Below, in pieces: positions 47,601 to 58,206 of a stretch of 64,000 bases of DNA. The stretch covers positions 5,084,001 through 5,148,000 of the forward strand of contig NC_070566.1 of NCBI RefSeq assembly GCF_026914185.1. Direction: 5' to 3'. Under the pieces are notes generated by a model, which was not told the origin of the DNA, searched no databases, and saw only the letters and a program-made list of their open reading frames with translations. The position numbers and the translations under genes are program-made. The DNA comes from Puccinia triticina. Taxonomy: Eukaryota; Basidiomycota; Pucciniomycetes; Pucciniales; Pucciniaceae. Position 1 is the first letter of the stretch; the number at the start of each line of letters is the position of its first letter.

Positions 47601-48272
47601 CTCTAGTGTTCCAGTAAAAGTAGTGAAACCTATTTTCTTGGAAATGCGGGAATCAATTTGAATTTGGCTAAAAAAAATTGGTGAAAAACTTTTTCACTAG
47701 GGTGAAACTCTGAGTTAAGTCAAGGTTGGACTGCAGTGCCACTCCAGTTTGGCCAGATATCCTTGCCTCCTCACAAAAATGATCTGGTGAATTTTGCTTT
47801 TTTTTTGCTTTTCAAAATTCACATGTGCACATGCAAGTGAACTTTTTTGCACTTTGCCAATAGTCACCCTGATGTACGCGCGTAAATTGATGTGGAAATA
47901 TCACAGGATGGGCCTTTCACAGCCACATGAAAAGTAAAAGCTTCGCGTTGAGACACCAATTGTCCCCCTGATGTATGCGAGTACATGAGGGGGACAATAT
48001 CAGAGGCTGAGCCTCTCACATCTTCACCAAAAGGACACACTGGTCACAGAGCCAAGAAAGGCCTATATTCTGGATGAATTCTAGATGAGTTCTGGATGAT
48101 TTCTTGGCAAGTTATGGTTTATTTCAGGATGATTTCCAGCTGATTTCCACAGCTGACTTCCAGTATTTTTCATACCTATCCAATTTTTATTTACCAAAGG
48201 CCTCCAGCACAGTTATGGAAAAAAGTTATGGTAGGGCACTCCCTGGGGAGTGAGAACATATCTCCCCTGGTG

Positions 48273-49561
48273 TTACCTTCTTTTTTCTTTAGGCTTGTCT
48301 TGTCTGTTTTCATTCTGTTCCTGTTAAAATCTTTTAAGATTTTTTTTGGATTATAGTTAGGATCCAAACTACAAGAAGGCACATGATTTCATGTGCTCAG
48401 TCATTTTATCTTGCTTTATTTTTTTCATCAATTCTCACTTCTTTTATTTGTCTGCAGTGTCATACAACTCCTAGCATTGAGATCGTGTGCTGCAATCAAG
48501 TTAGGGCCTGTGCCACAGGGCATGGAAATTGAATTTTTCCAAATCAATTTGCCTCAAAATTTCTTGAGACAGAAACTGAGCCTGGCCAAAACGTAGGCTT
48601 GAGCCTAAATGTGAGGAATTTTAACATTTGAACTCTCTACTAGTTTTCAATTTTTGTGTACAGGGCAAAAAAAGTTGACATTTTTCAAAATTGAGGCCCA
48701 TGGTACAGGCCCTTAAAGATCTGTTAGATGCACCACATGGAAGCCCATGCGCCCTACGGTAGATGTTAGATGCACCACATGGAGGCCCATGCGCCCCCAA
48801 AATCCATAAAACCCATCATTGACCGCTTTCTCACATTACAATGGTGAAAGGCTGCGCTGTGCTACAAAAAGAGCCTGTTTTAGCGCAGTGCAGCAGGTAT
48901 GCGCTACGTGCCTGGCCCAAAAAGCTGTAGCGCTGCGCTACGGCTAGGCGCAGCTCACATGCGCTTTTTCTCTAGGAGAAAAAGCAGCACAAAAAGCCGC
49001 GTTTTTGCTACAAAATAGTGCAGCGCAGCGCAGAAACGCTTCTCTTGCGCTATCTGAGTGCTACAGGCGCTTTTAAGCTACAAAAGCGTAGCGCCACAGA
49101 AGCCCCACTGCGCTCAAGGGGGCTCCGGGGCAAAGGCACCCCACCGGTTGAGCATACATAAGTGTACCCATCTGGGCATATACATCCAGCCGCAACAGCG
49201 TGATCGACCAGCATTTGTTTTCTCTTCTTTGACTGTCAAGCCAACCGTTGTTGAATCAGGACCGCCATCAAATCCTCAAATATGACTCGCATACACCCTG
49301 AAGATGCCCCTTCCACCCCTCCAAATACAACCAGCAATCTATATTATAAAACCCAGTCAACCCGCCAAGAATCAACGTGTATGCGCACCCCAAGCTCTTG
49401 CCCCGGATCGAGCTTGAATTCTTCACCATGAGTTGCTGATATACCCGTTTTGCTTTCTAATCCCCAGAAACACTCCCAGCATTTCCTTGTTATGGCTCCC
49501 TTGGCCAGGGATTATCCTGCCTGTCCTGCAAGCTTGGCTTCCGTCAAGTGAACGTTTTCAG
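48273..49561. other. GCGCTAC-rich segment and leader-like sequence
   Basis: 48725-48800 has two tandem copies of a 51-bp unit (TTAGATGCACCACATGGAGG). 48840-49110 is dense in GCGCTGCGC, GCGCAGCGC and GTAGCGC words. From 49200 the DNA looks like a gene leader, with TATATTATAAAACCC near 49340, but no complete first exon can be supported. Confidence 0.4.
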
Positions 49562-49770
49562 GCGCAGCCAACGTTTGCTCAGCAGGTTGGTTCAACCTGG
49601 CAACAGGAACAATTGAGCGCTTCATCAGCAGCCATATGTGGCTGTGCAACGAGATGAGGATGGAAGGGAACTTCTCAGACTGTCAGAAGCTCATTGACGG
49701 GGCTTGTGGAAATCCTAAATTCCAGGCCGCAAAAAAGACAAAGAGTGACACTGCCAGCATATTTGGCTAA
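49562..49770 (+). CDS. Possible last exon of a small cysteine-rich protein
   Basis: After an acceptor TTTTCAG the frame gives 68 codons with four Cys (NVCSAGW, MWLCNEM, SDCQKL, DGACGN) and stops at TAA. The composition resembles small secreted proteins and a TATA-like motif lies upstream, but I cannot find a matching first exon with a signal peptide. Confidence 0.3.
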
Positions 49771-49826
49771 GATGAAGTCATCCCCAGTGTGATGAGACTG
49801 CTAAAAATAGATAGTATTTAAATAAT

Positions 49827-52461
49827 GGGAGTTGAAAAATTGACTCCCATAAATTAATTTATTGACTCCCAAAACGTGTTTACAACGCAGGGACCGTCTC
49901 ACGACATCCAACCCGGGTCCGCGGGACCAAATTTTGACCCGCGCAAATTTTGGGAGTTGGAAAATTAATTCTGCTATCCACAATGGGAGTTGGAATTTTA
50001 ATTTCACAAAAAATGGCAAAAAATAAAAAAAAATTTATACCTCCTCACTGAGGCGCCTAAAGCCCCCCAAAATTTTACAGCAGTCAGAATGTGCTCTTAA
50101 GAGCACATGGTGAGCTGCACAGCAGTAGCACACCCCAGGAAATGGGTGTGCTACTGTGGGTCTAATTTTGGGGATTTCCTACTAAGGAAATCCGCCAAAG
50201 CATTAGCTATGGTGCCTCAAAGCCCCCCAAAGTTTTACAGTGCGCAGAAATACCGCTGAAAAGAACCTTGTGAGCTTCTTGGCAGTAGCACACCCCAGGC
50301 AAGTCACGTGAAACTGGAGGTCTAATTTGGCGGATTTCCTACTAAGGATATCTGCCAGAACCAGCTACTGTGCTGCAAAGTGCACCAAATTTTGGATCAT
50401 CAAGTTAAATAATCTGTACTAAAACATTTAGCTGCAAGGCAGTAACCCACCAACAGAAATGATCTTGAGTCAGCTGGGGCTTTTGGTCATATCTACGATG
50501 TGGTGAACAAGAGAGATCCCTGTGTAGAAATGTCAGGACCTCCGCTGCTCCAATATGTTTCCCGGGTAAATTCAGGTGATCTGGGAAACTCAGCTCTTCT
50601 CCGGAAGTACATGTGGGGGCGCAATGATCAAAGAGCGAGTAAACTAACGTATACATAACCGCAAAGACACGTAGAAAAGCCCCAATAAACCATAAAATCC
50701 GCCATAAAGTACACAAAAGACAAACTCCGCTGCAAGTGGTAAAATCTCCGCCGCAAGGAATCTGTACCAGAGTAACAAGAATAACAAGAATAACCAGAAT
50801 CCATGAAGAAGAAAAAATGAGATGATGGATTGGCAAAACTCTCCCCCCCCCTCCGTGCAAAAAGGAAAACAATGTGAGAAAGAAAACCATCCTCCTCCGC
50901 CCGCCCCTCATGCATGCCATCCGCCAAGCCCCGCTCCCAAAACCACACATTTCATCCGCCCATTCCGCTCTCATGCGGATCTTCTGTCAACATTGTTGCA
51001 CGTCATCACCCTCCATCAGACTCCTCTCCCCTTAGCTTCCTCGCCCCTGTCCAGCCTTCCATGCCGGGATCCCACACGCCGCCTCCACCCCAGCTATGCC
51101 CGCTGACATAGCCTGCTTTGGCTGCCACGTCTTCCCCCAGTCAGAGCCTATACTATCCAGTCCGCGCCGGCCTGCTTAAGTTGAGTCCAGCTCCGCCGCC
51201 GCCGCGCCATGGACATAGCCCCGCGCTCCGCCTCGTGGACAAATTCCGCACTGTGCCGCTCCGCCCCAGCCTTGCGGAATACGCAGCCCGCAACCTCCGC
51301 AAACCCGTGCGGACACTTTGGGTCCAGGACCCGGTTTTTAGCATCAAAACAAATAATTGCCTCCGTTATAGTTATTAGTCCCTCCGCCGCAGTTATTGGT
51401 CCCTCTGCCACAGTAATTTGTCCCTCTGCCACAGTTAGTAGTCCCTCCGCCAAATTGACTAGTGCCTCCGACACAGTTATTAGTCCCTTCGCCACAGTTA
51501 TTGGTCCCCCCGCCACAGTTATTAGTCCCTCAACCACAGTTAATAGTGTGTCTGCCACAGATATTAGTCCCTCTGCCACATTTAATAGGCAGAGGGACTA
51601 ATAGCTGGTGGAGGGACCAATAACTGTGGTGGGGGGACTGATAACTGTGGCAGAGGGACTAATAACTGTGTCAGAGGCACTATTCAATTTGGTGGAGGGA
51701 CTAATAACTGTGGCAGAGGGACTAATAACTGTGGCAGAGGGACAAATGACTGTGGCAGAGGGACTAATAACTATGGTGGAGGCAATTAGTAGTAGATATG
51801 ACCAAAAGCCCCAGCTGACCCAAAATTATTTCTGTTGGTGGGCTACCGCCTTGCAGCTAAATGTTTTAGTACAGATTACTTAACTTGATGATCCAAAATT
51901 TGGTGCACTTTGCAGCACAGTAGCTGGTTCTGGCAGATATCCTTAGTAGGAAATCCGCCAAATTAGACCCCCAGTTGCACGTGACTTGCCTGGGGTGTGC
52001 TACTGCCAAGAAGCTCACAAGGTTCTTTTCAGCGGTATTTCTGCGCACTGTAAAACTTTGGGGGGCTTTGAGGCACCATAGCTAATGCTTTGGCGGATTT
52101 CCTTAGTAGGAAATCCCCAAAATTAGACCCACAGTAGCACACCCATTTCCTGGGGTGTGCTACTGCCGTGCAGCTCACCATGTGCTCTTAAAAGCACTTT
52201 CTGACTGCTGTAAAATTTTGGGGGGCTTTAGGCGCCTCAGTGAGGAGGTATAAATTTTTCTTTATTTTTTGGCATTTTTTGTGAAATTAAAATTCCAACT
52301 CCCATTGTGGATAGCGGAATTAATTTTCCAACTCCCAAAATCCGCGCGGGTCAAAATTTGGTCCCGCGGACCCGGGTTGGATGTCGTGAGACGGTCCCCG
52401 TGACGTAAACACGTTTTGGGAGTCAATAAATTAATTTATGGGAGTCGATTTTTCAACTCCC
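49827..52461. mobile_element. Element with ~690-bp terminal inverted repeats and 8-bp duplication
   Basis: The two arms (about 49827-50510 and 51785-52461) are inverted copies of high identity, starting GGGAGTTGAAAAATTGACTC. TAAATAAT flanks both sides (49819-49826, 52462-52469). Each arm has internal near-repeats (AGCCCCCCAAAGTTTTACAG and GCAGTAGCACACCCCAGG twice). The middle holds a GC-rich stretch (50830-51350) with frames such as LAEYAARNLRKPVRTLWVQD that could be a captured exon, and a mirror-image minisatellite. No transposase. Confidence 0.88.
51365..51790. repeat. Mirror-image minisatellite (21-bp unit, inverted about its centre)
   Basis: Left of about 51592, about ten to eleven units of GTTATTAGTCCCTCTGCCACA; right of it about nine units of the complement TGTGGCAGAGGGACTAATAAC. 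The whole is a roughly 420-bp palindrome. The Thr/Val/Ile-rich frames it produces are artefacts. Confidence 0.9.
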
Positions 52462-52469
52462 TAAATAAT

Positions 52470-53316
52470 ATATACATTTCATTTCATTTGGAAATTCTAG
52501 TCTATCTACCTCACTCATCCTTCCCCCCAAAAAAATTGAGCAGTGCAGCACGCTTTTATTGTACTAGACTGTCCTCCCTAGAAAAACAAGCGCTCCAAAC
52601 CAGCGCAGCGCGCCTTGTACAGCGCAAGCGCCGCGCTTCAGCGCCACACGATGGCCGCAAATCGCGGCTACAGAAACCCAAGAGCTCCATGCCCAGCCAA
52701 AGAAGCGCAAGCAGTAGTAGCCCTGAAAAGCTGCAAAGAAGCGCAGCGCAGCCGGACCAAACAGCGCTGCGTTTTACGCTGCACAGCGCTGCACGCAGCA
52801 AAAGCCTTTTGCCATTGCTCACAGCGCGTACACATCCAAAGCGGCTGTTTCTGGGCCGACGGCCCTCGGGCAACAGAGGCAACGCTCTCTGTGTCACAGC
52901 CGGGCCCAGCGAGCCTCCCGCCGCTGCCCAAGTGCCCGTCTCGCCCTCCCGACAGCCCCCAAAAGACCCCACACACGAACAGCCACGGACAGACACGGAA
53001 AGAGGCCAAAGCGGGCGGCGACGCGGGCGCCGCCGCGGGCGGCGTGGATTACGGGGCAGACGGGCGGACACGGCGGACGCAGCACAAAGCGCGGGGCGGC
53101 GGAAGAGAGATTATGGAGTGGGGCCGGCAGAGAAAGGACGCGAGAAGACAGCGAGAGGACAGCGAGAAGACAGCGAGAAAGCGAGAAGAAAGCGAGAAGA
53201 AAGCGAGAAAGCGAGAGGAGAGAGAGGGGAAGAGAGAGGAGAGAGAGGGGAAGAGAGAGGAGAGAGAGGGGAAGAGAGAGGGAGGAAGAAAGCGAGAAAG
53301 AGAGAGGAAGCGAGGA
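52470..53316. other. GCGC-rich segment and GAGAGG simple repeat, 3' of the RhoGAP gene
   Basis: 52540-52850 is dense in GCGCAGCGC/GCGCTGCG words like 48840-49110. 53140-53300 is a (GAGAGAGGGGAA)n/(GAGAAAGC)n repeat just past the RhoGAP stop, probably in its 3' UTR. Long frames here (302 and 369 codons) are products of base composition. Confidence 0.55.
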
Positions 53317-56300
53317 TCAAGTAGCGGTGCGCGGCCGGCCAGACGCTCCGGCAGGCCCGGCTTTCGGGTCCTTAGGGTCGGGGAGGGCGGGGTTCTCGAA
53401 GACGGGGAGGGGGGCGGGGGGCAGGTAAGTGTGGGGCAGCCGTGCCCCCAGCTTGTGCTGCTTCTGATGCTGGTGCTTCTGATGCTGCTGCTTCTGCTGC
53501 GGATACTGATGCTGTTGCTGCGGATACTGATGCTGATGCTGCTGTTGCTGCTGTTGCTGATGATGCTGCTGTTGCTGCTGATGCTGATGCTTCTGCTGGA
53601 GATGCTGATGCTGGTGGTGGGGGAGGAGCGGAAGGCCGGCGAGCCCGTCGATGGGCGGCGGGAGCGGTCGCTCGTCGGCCGCGGCCGAGCCGGACGGGGC
53701 GAGGGCGGGGAGGAGCGGGGCTGAGGGTCCACGGCCGGGGGCGGGGTGAAGGAAGTGGGGCGGGGGGTGGGCGGCGGACACGGGGCGGGCGGGCCTGAGT
53801 CCTGCCGCTCCCGCGGCGGAGACGATGTCGAGCCTGTCGGAGGGGGGCGCGGGGGGCCGGCCGACGCTAGCGGTCTTGGCATGGCCCGGGCGCGCGGCGT
53901 TCTTGCGGGTCCCGCCGCTGAGGGGGACGCCGGGGGAGGGCGGGAGGCGGGCGAGCTCGGTGGTGCGGCGGGCGGAGGAGGCGGCAATCAGCTCCGAGTC
54001 GGGCTCGGAGGACGAGTCGTACTCGACGTCGGAGTCCGACTCCGACTCGAGCTTCTCCGGCGCGCCTACATGTGTCCCGCCGATCTTGTCAGCCGCTTTC
54101 GTTCCGGGAGAAAGAAAGGAAGGACTCACGGGAGAGCTTGTTGTGCTCCATCAACATGTCTGCGCCGCTTGCCGAATACCTAAACACACCAGGAAAATCA
54201 GTGATTGGGAGGAGGAGGAGGGAGGAGGGAGAGGGACGGACAGCATGGAGTTGCGGCTGATGCGTTTCTGGGAGGGCTCGGTGACCGAGTCGGCGGCCTT
54301 GGTGTGTGCGGGGAGGAGCGCGCCGGGCGGCGCGGGCCCCGGGCCGCCGATGGATGAAGCCGGGTCGAAGGCCTCGTCGGGCAACATGATGGGCGCGCGG
54401 CTGTCGCCGTCGATATTGAAGATCCTGGAATCCCCCGACGCACACAGATCAGCGGAAGAAAGGCCAGCCCACAGGGGGAGGGGAGGGGCGGGATACGCAC
54501 AGGTCGAACTCCTTGAGGAGCAGGGCGAAGAGGGGCGCGGGCATGCCGAGGGTGGGCGAGAAGACGATGCCGACGTTGCGCAGGGACATCTTGTTGACCT
54601 TCTCGTTCTGGACGACGTGGATGAGGTGGGCGCTGAGGAACCTGAGCAGGGTGTAGTTGGACAGCGGGAGCTCGGCGCACAGCCTTCCGAGCTCGTTGAC
54701 CTTGTCGCTTCTTTGCGACAGATCTGTTGACAAGGATCAGCAGTGGGTCATAAGGGTCAAGAGGGGAGGGGAGGGGGAGAGACGGACCGATGACTTTGAG
54801 GAACTCGCCATGGAGCTCGCGGGTGAGGATGGGGCTGGCGAGTTCGCGGAGGAACTGTTTGAGGAGGCCGGCGACGGCATGGACGTCGAGGTACTCGTCC
54901 TTAGCCTGCTCGAGGAGGTTGAAGTCGCCCTCGGTATTGAAGCGTTCCTTGTAGCCCTTGATGATGACGGAGGAGCCCGAGAGACGGTAGATGCCCTCCT
55001 CGTCGATCGCGCCCTTGTTCTCGAGGAACTCGACGCAGCGGAAGACGATCGCGGGCAGGTCGAGCCGCTCGTGCACCCGGGCCACCGACACGGCCTCCTG
55101 CAGCGACACCCCAAACACCGGCCGCGGCGCCGGCGCAAACATCGTCGAGCCGCCAGCTGCCCCCGTCGTGATCGTCGAGGAGGAGGAGGCCGACAGCGGC
55201 TGCGAGCCCCCGGCTGGCCCCGGACGCTCGCCGCCCGCGCGCCCCGCAAAGCCCCAGAAGGCCGAGCGGAACTTGGCCTTCTTGTCCTCTGCGGGCTTGA
55301 TCCGGTACCCGCCGGTGATGGGCGCGCCGTTCATGGGCCCGGAGATCTTGGGGCGTTGCTGCGACTCGGGCGTGGTGGGGCGCTCGGAGGTGACGATGGA
55401 CTCGCCGTCGGAGCCGGTCGTCGTCTCTTGGGGCGTCTGTTGGGGCGAGGATGGGAGGGCTTGTGGATGGTGCAGATGGCGAGGGGGCAGGCCGGTGCGG
55501 GGGGTCGCGGGGGTGGGGATGTTCGCCGGGGGCTGCTGCTGCTTCTTCTGGGCGGAGGAGGTGTCGAGGGCGGCGAGGGAGCTGGGCGGGCTGCGGGCGT
55601 CGAGGAGAGTGGCCCTGCTGGTGTCGGCAGGCCGGGGCTCGGAAGAGGAGGGTTGCTGGTCGAAGGAGATCTTGCGGGAGGGCGGCTCCTCGAGGATGGT
55701 CGGGGTCGGGTTAGTATTGTTATTGTTATCGGTTGGATGGGAGGAGGAGGCGGCGGCGGCGGCGGCGGCGGCGGCGGGGTTGAAGGAGGATGAGGCGAGC
55801 GAGTCTGAGCGCAGATGGGCGGCGCGTGAGGGCTTGTGGGTCGAGTTGCTGGCGTCGGGGCGGAAGTCGGAGGAGGAGGAGTGGTGGTGGTGGTGGGAGA
55901 TGGAGGGGGGCGCGTCGGCTCTGGAGGTGCCGTCGAGGGAGGTCTGTCTGCCGGGCCGGTTGGTGTCGGAGAAGGAGGAGTAGGAGGTGGGCGTGGGGGC
56001 GGGCCTGGCGGGGGTGGAGTCGGGGGACGGGGCGGCGGAGAGGGAGGGAGGGGCTGCGCTGGGGTCGGCGGAGACGTATCGGCCGGTGACGTAGCAGGTC
56101 AGGGCGTCCACCCAGGCGTCGCGCTCCTCGTCGGTCTCCGCACACAGGATGTGGTCCACCTCGCCCTCCTTCTCGCGCTTGTGCATGCGGATGAGGAACG
56201 CATGGCGGTACGAGTCGTCGTTGACCTCCTGTGGGCGGGGCTGCTGGCGGCCGATCTGGGCACCGGTGATGACGATGTGGCCGAGACGGCTGCCGCCGCG

Positions 56301-57871
56301 GACGTCGAAGTACTCGAGGATGGGGCCGTCGAGGACGTAGAAGCGGGTCTGCCAGCCGCCGAAGTTGCGGCCCTTCTTGGTGAGATAGCCCTGCATGAAG
56401 CCGGGGCGGTTGGGGACGCTGGTGCGCTCGGTGATGACGATGTTGGAGTTGAAGAAGTCGCATACGTCTCCCTTCTCTTTTAGTTGAGCGGTACACAAGC
56501 TCTGTAGGTATTTTTGGAGGACAGCCTGGGGGTGGTGGTGGTGTGTTAGTTAGTTAGTATAGTGTGATGATGATGGAGAGGATGATGGACTGACTTTGCG
56601 TGCATCGACCTTGCTCGGGGCATGGTCCTTGAAGAGGGCGCGGTCGGGGAGCTGGGCGAGGGCCTTGTTCTGGGTTTTGGAGTGTTTGGATTTGACGAGG
56701 TGGTCGAGGGTGAGGACGTCGGAGTAGAACTTGTCGACGACCCAGCTTGCTTTTGCGCCCTTGCGTTCGGGGTCGCTCTCGGGGGGGATGATGATGTTGA
56801 TGTTGATGGAGAAGGAGATGACCTCCTTGCTCTTCTCGTTGGCGCGGATGTGCGAGTTGGTGACCTTGATCTGGGTGAAGGGCAGGAAGGTGGGTGTCAG
56901 CATGCGTCGTTTGGCGGTTGGCTGGGCGGAGTGGGGGAAGGAGGCGGTGGTGGGTGCGGGGGTGGAGGGTGGCGGCTGGTGGTGGTGGTGGTGCTGCTGC
57001 TGGGATGAGGAGGAGGAGGAGGAGGAGGCGGCGATGTGCTGGGTGGGGAGGGCGGGGTGGGAGGCGTGGGTTGGGCTGAGGGCGGGGCCGGGGGGCTGTT
57101 TGGGTGCCAGGCTGTCTGGGAGTGGCTCGGGGTCTTCTTCGGGCGGCGCTTCGCTGGAGTGGGTGCTGGCCTGGGTGCTGTCGTCGTGCGGGGTGGTGGT
57201 GGTGAGTTTGGGTATGTCGGCTGAGAAGGCTGAGGGTGATCTGGGCGGGGGCATGGTGGTGGTGGGGGTGAAGCTGAGAAGGAGAGAGTGTCAGTGGTGC
57301 TGTTCTGAGTGTGAGTGTGAGTGTGTTGGACTGACTGCCTGGGTTCTGGGGGGACGACGCTGTGGCGGTGGAAGTGTTTTGGGGATGGCTGCTTGGGGTT
57401 GGTGGGGTGGAGGGAGAGACGGAACTTGGAGCTGTTGATGCTGTTTAGGCTGTTGATGCTGTTGTTTAGGTTGTTTGAGTTGTTTAAGTTGTTGCTTGAG
57501 TTGTTGCTGTTGCTGCTGTCGGTGGTTGGGGTGGTTGTCTGGAGACCGAGCTGGGTTCTGAGCAGTTTGAGTTCGTTCTTGTTCTTGCTGACCAGTGTCC
57601 AGAGCTGCCTGTTCTCGTCTGCGAGCTGCCTGGCCTTGGCCCGCAGCTCGTCCTCGCGGGCCGCCTGGGAGTGCAGGCTGGTAGTGGCCTGGATGAGCTG
57701 GCCGGCGAGGCTGTTGAACTGGCCGACGAGCGCCTCGAGTGCCGCCGCGGGCTGGCCGGCGTGCTGGCCGAGCAGCCGGGCGAGCTCGACCGGCGCGGGC
57801 GCTGCTGGCGGGCTGGGCGAGCGGGCGGAGGAGGCCGACGAGCTCGACGAGCGCTGCTGGTGGTGGGCCAT
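53317..57871 (-). CDS. BEM3-like: Bem3-type Rho GTPase-activating protein (PX-PH-RhoGAP), 1385 aa
   Basis: Exons 57871-57336, 57273-56595, 56525-54788, 54723-54501, 54424-54242, 54179-54130 and 54065-53317; the joined length of 4,158 nt keeps one frame. Domains in order: a short coiled coil (AREDELRAKARQLADENRQL, about 75-110); Ser/Asn/His-rich linkers; a PX domain split by intron 2 (about 300-435); a PH domain (GFMQGYLTKKGRNFGGWQTRF onward, about 460-590); a long Ser/Pro linker; RhoGAP (about 820-1030), with the arginine finger in EEGIYRLSGS and the NVGIVFSPTL helix. Family members bind phosphoinositides at sites of polarised growth and switch off Cdc42. The tail is acidic (ESESDSDVEYDSSSEPDSE), then His/Gln-rich from interrupted CAG repeats. 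Intron 6 uses an acceptor just after a stop-containing segment; an alternative acceptor 18 nt upstream would add six residues. Confidence 0.92.
53455..53615 (-). repeat. Interrupted CAG/CAC trinucleotide repeat in the RhoGAP coding region
   Basis: On the coding strand CAG and CAC codons encode alternating Gln and His runs (HHQQQQQQQHQHQ). It is likely to vary in length between strains. Confidence 0.85.
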
Positions 57872-58206
57872 CCTTGGTGGGCGGAGAGTGGGAGTGGGGT
57901 GGGGTGGGGTGGGGTGGAGTGCAAGCACTTGCCATTCGCGCCAGCAGAGAACTGAGCAACACACACTACAAGCATAACCCAAGTGTAGACATACATATAC
58001 ATACAGCAGGACTTCCTCGGGCCGCTCAAAGAAACAAAAGCGCGCTGGCTGCATGTTGTATATGTATTTATGTATGCAGAACAAAAGGCAGGGGTGTATA
58101 TATCGGCCGGCTTCCTTGCGCGGGTGGGGGGAGAGAAGAAACAACAACAACAACAAGAGAGAGAGAGAGAGAAAACACAGTGGAGCAGCCGGCCGGGGCA
58201 GGCCGG
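57872..58206 (-). promoter_or_regulatory. 335-bp intergenic region, promoter side of the RhoGAP gene
   Basis: Separates the stop of the Ypd1 gene from the ATG of the RhoGAP gene, both on the minus strand. It contains an (AG)n run near 58157-58172 and a TATA-like TATATACACCCC on the minus strand near 58100. Confidence 0.45.

Larger units (their letters stand above)
41881..48272. mobile_element. 6.4-kb CACTA-like element carrying host gene copies (Pack-type)
   Basis: Begins CACCAGGGGAGATATGTTCC and ends with the inverse, with the duplication TTA on both sides (41878-41880, 48273-48275). Its outer 420 bp (left) and 670 bp (right) match the two halves of the 1.1-kb element at 38668-39765. The central 5.3 kb holds a protein-tyrosine-phosphatase pseudogene, a secreted-protein pseudogene with a promoter-like TATA, and a small three-exon gene, but no transposase. 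A non-autonomous transposon that has acquired gene segments is the simplest reading. Confidence 0.85.

Noticed and set aside
51148..51601. Two long overlapping Thr/Val/Ile-rich frames (130-143 codons)
   Set aside because: They are the two strands of the 21-bp mirror-image minisatellite; periodic protein sequence is a by-product.
52416..53724. 302- and 369-codon plus-strand frames rich in Arg/Glu/Leu
   Set aside because: Produced by GCGC words, a GAGAGG repeat and the antisense of the His/Gln-coding repeat of the RhoGAP gene; no start context or domain.
54657..57438. Long plus-strand frames opposite the RhoGAP gene
   Set aside because: GC-rich antisense shadows; the minus strand carries PX, PH and RhoGAP motifs with consistent splice sites.
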